Part shown: positions 58,457-64,000 of the stretch, piece after piece | Position numbering within the stretch: the first letter of the stretch is position 1 | Layout of the letters: every line of letters starts with the position of its first letter | Assembly: GCF_000525835.1 (NCBI RefSeq) | Contig: NZ_AODD01000012.1 | Location: 62,001 to 126,000 of the forward strand | Direction: 5' to 3' | Length of the DNA: 64,000 bases | DNA from: Listeria grandensis FSL F6-0971 | Lineage (GTDB): Bacteria > Bacillota > Bacilli > Lactobacillales > Listeriaceae | Position numbers and translations under genes: made by a program | The notes under the pieces: generated by a model | Seen by the model: only the letters and a program-made list of their open reading frames with translations | Database searches by the model: none | Told to the model about the DNA's origin: nothing

Positions 58457-59028
58457 ATGAAATTAAAAAAATATATCCCTCTAGAGCTTGTAGCATATTT
58501 AAATCTCATTAAGAGTAGAAGACGATTCCCGAATAATAATATTAATTCAGGTCAGATTGGCGCGAATGTTCGTCTTGGGAAAGAGTGCTGGATCAACAGA
58601 GACGTTATCATTGGTGACAATGTTGTCATGGGTGATTACTCTTATGTGAATCGCGGGACGATTATTGCTTCGGGGAAAATCGGTAAATACTGTTCTATCG
58701 CAGCGCATTGTCAGATCGGTTTGGATGAACATCCGAGCCATTTTTTCTCGACATCACCGTTTACGTACGATCAACAAGCATGGGATACATTCCAAAATCC
58801 GCCAATTATCGATCATGATGTATGGATTGGTGTAAACGTCATCGTTATGCAAGGTGTACACATTGGGACTGGCGCGATACTCGCCGCGGGAGCCGTAGTG
58901 ACGAAAGATGTTCCTCCATACATGATCGTTGGAGCGTCCCGGCCAAAATAATCAAGCCACGATTTGAGGCGGAGGTCATTGATAAGCTTTTGCGGGAAGC
59001 TTGGTGGGACAATCTAGAACCCCGCTAA
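58457..59028 (+). CDS. Left-handed beta-helix acyltransferase (one frameshift)
   Basis: AAAGGTGA precedes ATG 58457. The protein shows hexapeptide repeats (IGANVRLGKECWINRDVIIG, IDHDVWIGVNVIVMQGVHIG) of the CatB/LbH O-acetyltransferase type. It breaks near 58932: adding one G in GGAGCG restores GGVPAKIIKPRFEAEVIDKL, the typical end, followed by LREAWWDNLEPR. Corrected length 190 aa. With the following polymerase/ligase-like protein and glycosyltransferase it forms a small surface-glycan operon: 15 bases separate it from the next gene. Confidence 0.88.
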
Positions 59029-59043
59029 AGAAAGGAGAATTCT

Positions 59044-60417
59044 ATGCAAAATCGGAATGGAATCCAGAAAAAAAGCCTGCTCATTTCCTTCCTTTTCCTA
59101 AGCGTCATTACCCCGTTTTTCCCTGCGTTAATCGGCGTATTAGTCATCATCATATTGCTGTATTCCATAAGGGACATCCCATTCCAACGCATCAATTATT
59201 ATCTCTTCATAGGTGTTGTTATCAGTGGATTTTTCGGCCCATATTTGGCATTACCAGAGTTTCCGAGCATATTCCTTTTCCGAGTTTTGATTATCCTGCA
59301 CATGATATGTTTTCTACTGGAAAAAAAGGATTTCAACAAGTTAGGAAGGGTCAAAATTCCACTACTTTTATTCGCTATTTGGATTTTATATTCTATCATG
59401 AGTTTACTATGGACTTCTGCGCCAGCACTTAGCTTAACTGCGATTTACTATCAAATCGAATCGTTCTATCTTATCCTCGCGTTTGTCTACTACATCGATA
59501 ATTTTGCAAAGTTAAAACAAGTGGTTATATGGATGGTGGGTATTTATGTACTTACTATTTTTATTGGCTTAGGTGAAAGTTTCACTGGTCATCACTTGAA
59601 ATATTCTGCGGGAAATATTTTATCATACGGTGATACAAGACCGACTGGGCTACTTGTTAACACCAATGATTACAGCTCGTATCTGGCCTTTTATGTCCCA
59701 TTTTTGATGCTTTGTCTATTCCAGAAAAGGTCTGGATTAAAGATGTGTACTGGCATCGGAGCGTTGATGGCACTAACATTTCTTATTTTACAAACGGAAT
59801 CGAGATCAGGCCTCGTCGCTTTTGCTGTCGTTGTAGTTTTAACATTATACAAGCTATTTGCGCATAAAGTCTTATTCTTCTTCGGTGTATTCATGACTGC
59901 ATTTGCGAGTCTCACGTTATTTTTAGTCAAAAATAGTGCTCAAGTGAACGAATATTTTCATGGCAAAGTAAATTCCACGAATCAACGCATATTCATTTAC
60001 GAAACCATTTGGCGATTATGCCAAGAACATCATTATTTGGGCGTCGGGATTGGCGTCACGCCGAAATTCGTATTTACAGCGTTGTACGGCACGGCGAATA
60101 TTCCTATGGGCATGCAACAAACGATGAGCGCACACAATTTATGGCTATCTAATCTATCTGATGTGGGGCTTCTTGGGATTTTTCCATTCATTTTGTGTTT
60201 CTTGTGGTTTTTAATCCACGCAATGAAAGTGTATGCGGCAAATCAAGGCCTACTTTCCGCTACACCACTATGTATTCTAATTGCATTTATGGCAATCTCG
60301 GTCGGAAGCAGCAGCATTTTTGAGATGCGCGTAGTTTGGCTTGGAATGGGATTGGCGCTAACCATCATCCACTTACTAACAAAAGAGAGGGAGAAAAAAT
60401 ATGAGCAAGCAACTTAA
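59044..60417 (+). CDS. O-antigen ligase/polymerase-like membrane protein
   Basis: GAAAGGAG lies before ATG 59044. The 457-aa protein has about eleven membrane segments and the Wzy_C-type region with a large loop (LYYQ-like IYYQIESFYLILAFVYYIDN, TGLLVNTNDYSSYLAFYVPF) and LQTESRSGLVAFAVVVVLTL, in which the ESRSG motif is typical. It probably ligates or polymerises a surface polysaccharide at the outer membrane face. It overlaps the start of the glycosyltransferase gene by 17 bases. Confidence 0.9.
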   Translation: MQNRNGIQKKSLLISFLFLSVITPFFPALIGVLVIIILLYSIRDIPFQRINYYLFIGVVISGFFGPYLALPEFPSIFLFRVLIILHMICFLLEKKDFNKLGRVKIPLLLFAIWILYSIMSLLWTSAPALSLTAIYYQIESFYLILAFVYYIDNFAKLKQVVIWMVGIYVLTIFIGLGESFTGHHLKYSAGNILSYGDTRPTGLLVNTNDYSSYLAFYVPFLMLCLFQKRSGLKMCTGIGALMALTFLILQTESRSGLVAFAVVVVLTLYKLFAHKVLFFFGVFMTAFASLTLFLVKNSAQVNEYFHGKVNSTNQRIFIYETIWRLCQEHHYLGVGIGVTPKFVFTALYGTANIPMGMQQTMSAHNLWLSNLSDVGLLGIFPFILCFLWFLIHAMKVYAANQGLLSATPLCILIAFMAISVGSSSIFEMRVVWLGMGLALTIIHLLTKEREKKYEQAT

Positions 60418-61456
60418 GGTTTTAGCAGTTGGAGCAGGTTGGCGAGGATCCAATAGCAAATCGCTTTTCAATGGCTTTATCAAAAATGGATGTGATGTCC
60501 ATATTATTGAGACAGATGGCTATTTTTACAACTATTCTATTCCAGAACGGCTCTACATGCGCGTTCGTAAGTTGCCGCTAAAGGCTAAGTTTCAAAAATT
60601 TAATACGACCATTGCCCGCATGATCGACGCGTATCAACCGGATATTCTTTTTGTTGTCAAAGGTCTGTGGGTCACCGAAGAGGTTGTTCAATATGCGAAA
60701 GTGAAGGGCATTACAACGATACATTTCCATCCGGATTTTCTGTTCGATGATCGATATCATACGTCTACGATTCTAAATCAGGCTATTTCCTCCTACGATC
60801 TCGTGGTAACTGCGAAAACAACAGAGGTTGAGAAATACAAACAATACGGGTGTAGCAGGGTACATTTTATGAAGTATGCATATGACCCAGATATACATTA
60901 TCCTGTCCAATTAAGCGTGCAAGAAAAGATAAATTTTCAAACCGATGTTGCTTTTGTTGGCAGGATGGAGCCATTCAGGGCAGATGCGCTAAATAGGGTT
61001 GCTATGCAAGGCTACGATTTAAAAGTATGGGGAACGAAGTGGGACAAGATTCCCAAAAACGATGTACTAAATAGGTATTGTGAAGGCCGCCCCATTTTTT
61101 GTGAGGAAATGGCGAAAGTGTTTCAAGGAGCTAAAATTTCGGTGGGATTTCTGACACAATTATCAGCAGAACAACATACGGCTAGGACTTTTGAGATCCC
61201 GGCATGCCAAGGCTTTTTCTTAGGCACGCGAACCGAGGAGCATATGGATATTTTCCAACCCGGTGTCGAAGCGGATTTCTTTACAACTCCGGAAGAACTG
61301 CTTGAAAAAGTGGCATTCTACACCCAACGTGACGAAATAAGGCAGCAAATTACCCAAAAAGGATATGAAAAAGTGATCAAAATGAACGCGACCTATGAAG
61401 CACGCGTGAAAGAGATTATCGAGATGGTTCGAAAAGAAATAAGTTATGTAATGTAG
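60401..61456 (+). CDS. CgeB-like glycosyltransferase
   Basis: ATG 60401 lies inside the end of the previous gene with GAGGGAG upstream. The 351-aa GT-B fold protein shows YQPDILFVVKGLWVTEEVVQ, TTIHFHPDFLFDDRYHTSTI, MKYAYDPDIHYPV, VAFVGRMEPFRADALNRVAM and the acceptor-side SAEQHTARTFEIPACQGFFL with the conserved E and P residues of CgeB/DUF3880-type enzymes. It would add a sugar to a surface glycan or lipid-linked intermediate. It is the last gene of the acyltransferase-ligase-GT operon. Confidence 0.9.
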   Translation: MSKQLKVLAVGAGWRGSNSKSLFNGFIKNGCDVHIIETDGYFYNYSIPERLYMRVRKLPLKAKFQKFNTTIARMIDAYQPDILFVVKGLWVTEEVVQYAKVKGITTIHFHPDFLFDDRYHTSTILNQAISSYDLVVTAKTTEVEKYKQYGCSRVHFMKYAYDPDIHYPVQLSVQEKINFQTDVAFVGRMEPFRADALNRVAMQGYDLKVWGTKWDKIPKNDVLNRYCEGRPIFCEEMAKVFQGAKISVGFLTQLSAEQHTARTFEIPACQGFFLGTRTEEHMDIFQPGVEADFFTTPEELLEKVAFYTQRDEIRQQITQKGYEKVIKMNATYEARVKEIIEMVRKEISYVM

Positions 61457-61498
61457 GGCTTGGAATGGGTTTGTAGTTTTTTAAATCTATTTTAAGAC

Positions 61499-61660
61499 AT
61501 AAAAAAACCAGCGTGGGAAAAGGGGGGAACCACGTTGGTCAAAAAGGGAGTTTGGGATTTTCATTCTCAGGGAAGAAAGAAAATTTAATTTGTTAACTTA
61601 TAAATTTAGTATAACGGTTGTCAGAGAAATTTAGCTGTGATCTAGATTAGAGTTTGGTGA
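61499..61660 (+). ncRNA. Repeated hairpin element, copy A
   Basis: The hairpin ACCAGCGTGG/CCACGTTGGT with a purine-rich loop is followed by the conserved tail CAAAAAGGGAGTTTGGGATT. The same arrangement recurs at 62996. Paired changes keep the stem, so an RNA structure is likely. It lies at the end of the glycan operon and could also act as its 3' end. Confidence 0.5.
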
Positions 61661-61662
61661 AA

Positions 61663-61708
61663 AAAATAAGCTTGACGCTCGCTGTATGTTTGCGAACGCC
61701 GAGCTCTG
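61663..61708 (-). terminator. Terminator of the histidine-phosphatase gene
   Basis: The minus-strand RNA folds AGCUCGGCGUUCGC against GCGAGCGUCAAGCU (with GU pairs and one mismatch), followed by a UUAUUUUUUU tract. Confidence 0.75.
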
Positions 61709-61710
61709 TT

Positions 61711-62529
61711 TTATTTTTCTTTTGCGCCGTTTTCTACATAACTCATGTCATTGACGTCGCTAATCGTGAATTTGCCGTCTTTGTACTCGATTTTGGTGAC
61801 ACTAGCATTTTTCAAGCCACCTTCTGGTAATTTGTAACCTGGAGAGATGGTGTCAAGTAGGGCGCCAATGCTCAGGCCGTGCGATACAAGTAGAACGTTG
61901 TGATCGCCTTTTTTGCTTTCTTTTTTCGCGACTTCTGTAATACCATCATTCAGACGTGCAGTAATTGTCGCATAATCTTCGGCAGGCCAGTTCGTGCCTT
62001 CTTTTACGCGATCTTTATCAAGCGCGGCCACACTGTTCGCGAAATCTTTTGGTGAGATGCCTTCACTTTGCCATTGCTCTAATGTTTTACCCTGACTCTT
62101 CGCGATATCAGTCCACATCGTATGATTCAAATCTCCTTCGTATGTCCCAAAATTAAATTCGCGGAAACGTGGATCAGTCTTCAATTTGACACCATCTGAT
62201 TTCTGGTTTTCTTTCAAAATAATATCCGCGGTTTGGATTGCCCGTCCGCTGTCGCTGCTGTATGCTGAGCCAAATTTGATGTCTTTCAAACCTTTACCGG
62301 CATCTGTGACAACTTTCTCACCAGCAGGCGTCAGCACAGCGTCAGACCAACCTTGGACGCGATCTGTCGTATTAAGCATTGTTTTTCCATGTCTCACAAC
62401 GTAAAAAGTAACCGTCCCATCTTTTGTCGTGGTGTCCTTGTCCTTAGCATCTGTACCGGTGTTACTGCAGCCAACTACTAACAACAAACTACAAACTAGC
62501 ATTAAAACTTTAAACATCTGCTTTTTCAT
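61711..62529 (-). CDS. Lipoprotein of the histidine phosphatase superfamily
   Basis: AAGGAG precedes the ATG at 62529. The 272-aa protein has a lipobox (LLLVVGC, Cys21), a T/D/K-rich linker and a phosphoglycerate-mutase-like domain: YVVRHGKTMLNTTDRVQGWS (RHG), SDSGRAIQTADII, the conserved glutamate in REFNFGTYEGD and the second histidine in LLVSHGLSIGAL. It is an outward-facing, lipid-anchored phosphatase, substrate unknown. The promoter lies about 200 bases upstream; the leader contains a terminator-like hairpin, which suggests attenuation. Confidence 0.92.
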   Translation of the reverse strand: MKKQMFKVLMLVCSLLLVVGCSNTGTDAKDKDTTTKDGTVTFYVVRHGKTMLNTTDRVQGWSDAVLTPAGEKVVTDAGKGLKDIKFGSAYSSDSGRAIQTADIILKENQKSDGVKLKTDPRFREFNFGTYEGDLNHTMWTDIAKSQGKTLEQWQSEGISPKDFANSVAALDKDRVKEGTNWPAEDYATITARLNDGITEVAKKESKKGDHNVLLVSHGLSIGALLDTISPGYKLPEGGLKNASVTKIEYKDGKFTISDVNDMSYVENGAKEK

Positions 62530-62603
62530 CTTTTTGCTCCTTTTTGTTAAAATTTTATCTCGACAGCTTGAGGGAAACTGTTGAAAACTAAATAGTGGTC
62601 AAA

Positions 62604-62635
62604 AAAATAACCCAAACAGGTTTCAGCGGTTGGGT
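62604..62635 (-). promoter_or_regulatory. Terminator-like hairpin in the phosphatase leader
   Basis: On the minus strand ACCCAA...TTTGGGT forms a stem followed by TTATTTTTTT, about 110 bases after the predicted transcription start and 75 before the start codon. Confidence 0.5.
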
Positions 62636-62728
62636 AAAAAAGCCACAACTTCGAAATCTGTCTAGGTTAAGCCCGACTAAACGGTAACAATCCTTAGAAA
62701 GAGACTAACGTATAATTTTGATAAGTTT

Positions 62729-62757
62729 AATATACCATGTTTTGTAATCGTTTACAA
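62729..62757 (-). promoter_or_regulatory. Promoter of the phosphatase gene with cre-like palindrome
   Basis: On the minus strand TTGTAA, 17 bases and TATATT. The plus-strand TGTAATCGTTTACA (62743-62756) is a cre match with one deviation and overlaps the -35 box. Confidence 0.62.
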
Positions 62758-62777
62758 GAGGTTTTGAGGGAATTTTA

Positions 62778-62840
62778 GACACACAAAAAACCACCGCGGA
62801 AAAGGGAGTAACCTTGTGCTCAAAAAGCTCGTTTGGAATT
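62778..62840 (+). repeat. Repeated hairpin element, broken copy C
   Basis: CAAAAAACCACCGCGGAAAA and GGGAGTAACC repeat the 5' arm and loop of copy B, but the 3' arm is altered (CCTTGTGCTC), so the hairpin cannot form. The tail CAAAAAGCTCGTTTGGAATT is also diverged. Confidence 0.6.
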
Positions 62841-62963
62841 CAGCGGAGCGACAAACGATCATCTCCGTCGTTAAAAGCTGTGCTCCGATGCTCTTGTACA
62901 GATCGTACATTCCGCTTCGGTGCTCGCTTTTGCCTAAGATCTAATCATTTGTCGCTCCGCTGA
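62840..62963. repeat. 20-bp inverted repeat flanking an 84-bp segment
   Basis: TCAGCGGAGCGACAAACGAT (62840-62859) pairs with ATCATTTGTCGCTCCGCTGA (62944-62963), 19 of 20. There is no ORF inside. It could be a MITE-like insertion or a long structured RNA. Confidence 0.75.
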
Positions 62964-62993
62964 GGCTCACTGGCTCCTTCGAGATTAAAGATA

Positions 62994-63171
62994 AGCACAA
63001 AAAACCACCGCGGAAAAGGGAGTAACCGCGGTGGTCAAAAAGGGAGTTTGGGATTTTCATTCTTAAGGGAAAGTATGAAAATTATTTGCTTGTTGTTAGC
63101 TTATACACTCATAATAAAGCACGGAGAAAAAAATTTGCTGTGAGTTACATTAGAATTCGATGAAAAATAGT
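62994..63171 (+). ncRNA. Repeated hairpin element, copy B
   Basis: A perfect ACCACCGCGG/CCGCGGTGGT stem with loop AAAAGGGAGTAA, then the same CAAAAAGGGAGTTTGGGATT tail as copy A, and weaker similarity for a further 100 bases. It is placed between the phosphatase and NlpC/P60 genes. Confidence 0.5.
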
Positions 63172-63189
63172 TTTTTTTATTTAAAGGGA

Positions 63190-63218
63190 TTGACGCGGGA
63201 TTGTATTTTGCCTGTAAT
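63190..63218 (+). promoter_or_regulatory. Promoter of the NlpC/P60 gene
   Basis: TTGACG, a 17-base spacer and TGTAAT, about 50 bases before the start codon. Confidence 0.65.
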
Positions 63219-63266
63219 GTCTGTCTGGTATGATATGTCTCAAATGGGGAAAAGGGAGTGCGTGTT

Positions 63267-63926
63267 TTGACGGTTAAATCTATGAATAAAAGCTTGGCTA
63301 TGTTACTTGTATTGATTCTGGCAGTAAGTGTTTTGGTGTTACCGACGTCTGGGGAAGCGGCGACAACGTACAAGATGACGACAACGGTGGAGAGCAATAT
63401 TCGAACTGGGGATAGCGTGAAATATCCAATCATAGGTTATTACAAAGCGGGTACGACAGTAATATTTAATGCAAAAACAAAAAACAACTGGTATCGTATT
63501 ACGTATAAAGGAAAAGTGGGCTATGTATCGGGAAAATGCTTAGCGCCATATAAAGTACAGTCATTTGCAGCACTAAACACCGAGGCAAAAAAACATTTGG
63601 GTAAAAAATATAAATGGGGTGCAACTGGTCCAACATCATTTGATTGTTCTGGTTACACAAGTTATGTCTTCAAGCAGTCCATCAATAAAGTCATCCCACG
63701 CACCGCGAAGCAACAATATAATGCATCTACTAAAATTAAGGCTAGCCAATTAAAGGCAGGCGATTTAGTATTCTTTAATTACGGTAGCGGAATCGCGCAT
63801 GTTGGCATTTATGTGGGCAGCGGTAAAATGATTAACGCGCAAAATAACGGTGTGAAATACGATAACGTCTCAAGTGGTTACTGGAAAAGGTATATTGCAG
63901 GATATGGCCGTGTGGCTAATCTTTAA
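63267..63926 (+). CDS. Secreted SH3b-NlpC/P60 cell-wall hydrolase
   Basis: TTG 63267 has the best spacing to AAAAGGGA; GTG 63258 lies within that box. The 219-aa protein has a signal peptide ([20 protein letters not shown]), a bacterial SH3 domain (residues about 35-85; [20 protein letters not shown]) and an NlpC/P60 endopeptidase domain: [13 protein letters not shown] (Cys), [20 protein letters not shown] (His) and a further polar residue. It cuts D-Glu to diamino acid bonds in peptidoglycan stem peptides. A terminator follows. Confidence 0.93.
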   Translation: MTVKSMNKSLAMLLVLILAVSVLVLPTSGEAATTYKMTTTVESNIRTGDSVKYPIIGYYKAGTTVIFNAKTKNNWYRITYKGKVGYVSGKCLAPYKVQSFAALNTEAKKHLGKKYKWGATGPTSFDCSGYTSYVFKQSINKVIPRTAKQQYNASTKIKASQLKAGDLVFFNYGSGIAHVGIYVGSGKMINAQNNGVKYDNVSSGYWKRYIAGYGRVANL

Positions 63927-63936
63927 AAATAATAAT

Positions 63937-63984
63937 AAAACGCGTATAGTTTCTGTTTATCAGAAATGGATACGCGTTTTTTTG
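63937..63984 (+). terminator. Terminator of the NlpC/P60 gene
   Basis: An AAAACGCGTAT/ATACGCGTTTT stem enclosing a TTTCTG/CAGAAA inner stem, with a long T-run. Confidence 0.9.
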
Positions 63985-64000
63985 TGTTCAGCGAAGCAAC

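Noticed and set aside
62600-62697. Known riboswitch class in the phosphatase leader
   Set aside because: I compared it with T-box, purine, SAM, lysine, FMN, ydaO, guanidine and preQ1 motifs from memory and found no match; only the hairpin is reported.
61499-63060. CRISPR-like array
   Set aside because: Only two or three diverged copies with unequal spacing and no cas genes; they form RNA-like hairpins instead.

Overview
The window looks like an origin-proximal chromosomal segment of a low-to-mid GC Gram-positive bacterium, most likely Listeriaceae. The grounds are the gene set and order I associate with Listeria (catalase, ychF, fused gshAB, GntR-ABC exporter, RpiR/ROK/PTS IIC/beta-glucosidase, guaB, recQ, topB, CocE-type hydrolase, dacA), LPXTG proteins with MucBP or CnaB modules, and strong AGGAGG ribosome binding sites. 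Four parS sites (three exact 16-mers, one 15/16) and one exact Noc-type site also fit an origin-proximal place. I see no tRNA, rRNA, CRISPR array or intact transposase.

Layout. 1-3.4 kb: end of a catalase gene, a decayed small gene, a membrane protein and ychF. 3.4-5.8 kb: gshAB on the minus strand. 5.9-9.5 kb: YtrA-type GntR regulator, ABC ATPase and two permeases. 9.5-15.6 kb: DUF1129-like protein, NUDIX hydrolase, RpiR-type regulator, then a minus-strand beta-glucoside operon (6-phospho-beta-glucosidase, PTS IIC, ROK kinase) with cre-like sites. 15.6-34.3 kb: an AT-richer accessory island. It starts with a secreted WapA-like shell ending in a C39/papain-like peptidase and followed by a membrane-anchored partner gene. 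Next is a YD-repeat (RHS/WapA) protein without a signal peptide or usable start, with a terminator hairpin at its 5' end and a single in-frame TGA before its toxin tip. An immunity gene overlaps the tip. After this come a decayed OLD-type ATPase gene and about ten small genes that look like an orphan immunity array. 34.4-36.2 kb: an LPXTG GH18 protein with one in-frame TAG. 36.2-49.5 kb: ABC-F ATPase, guaB, an LPXTG CnaB-repeat adhesin, recQ, an SGNH/adhesive-domain protein and a WxL-interacting-type protein. 49.5-58.2 kb: a 123-bp tandem repeat, topB, a LexA-controlled yolD-uvrX pair, a cupin gene with a Crp/Fnr-type palindrome, a DUF1761-like gene, a CocE/NonD hydrolase and dacA. 58.4-64 kb: acyltransferase, O-antigen ligase-like protein and glycosyltransferase, a histidine-phosphatase lipoprotein, repeated hairpin elements and an SH3b-NlpC/P60 hydrolase.

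Two themes stand out. First, the 16-34 kb island has the architecture of a polymorphic toxin system: two related shells in tandem, one intact and one headless, with different C-terminal effectors and an immunity reservoir downstream. Second, at least nine single-base indels, mostly in short homopolymers, break otherwise well-conserved genes (gshAB, a permease, topB three times, uvrX, the DUF1761-like gene, dacA, the acyltransferase). This density points to consensus sequencing errors rather than true gene loss, and single in-frame stops should be read with that in mind.
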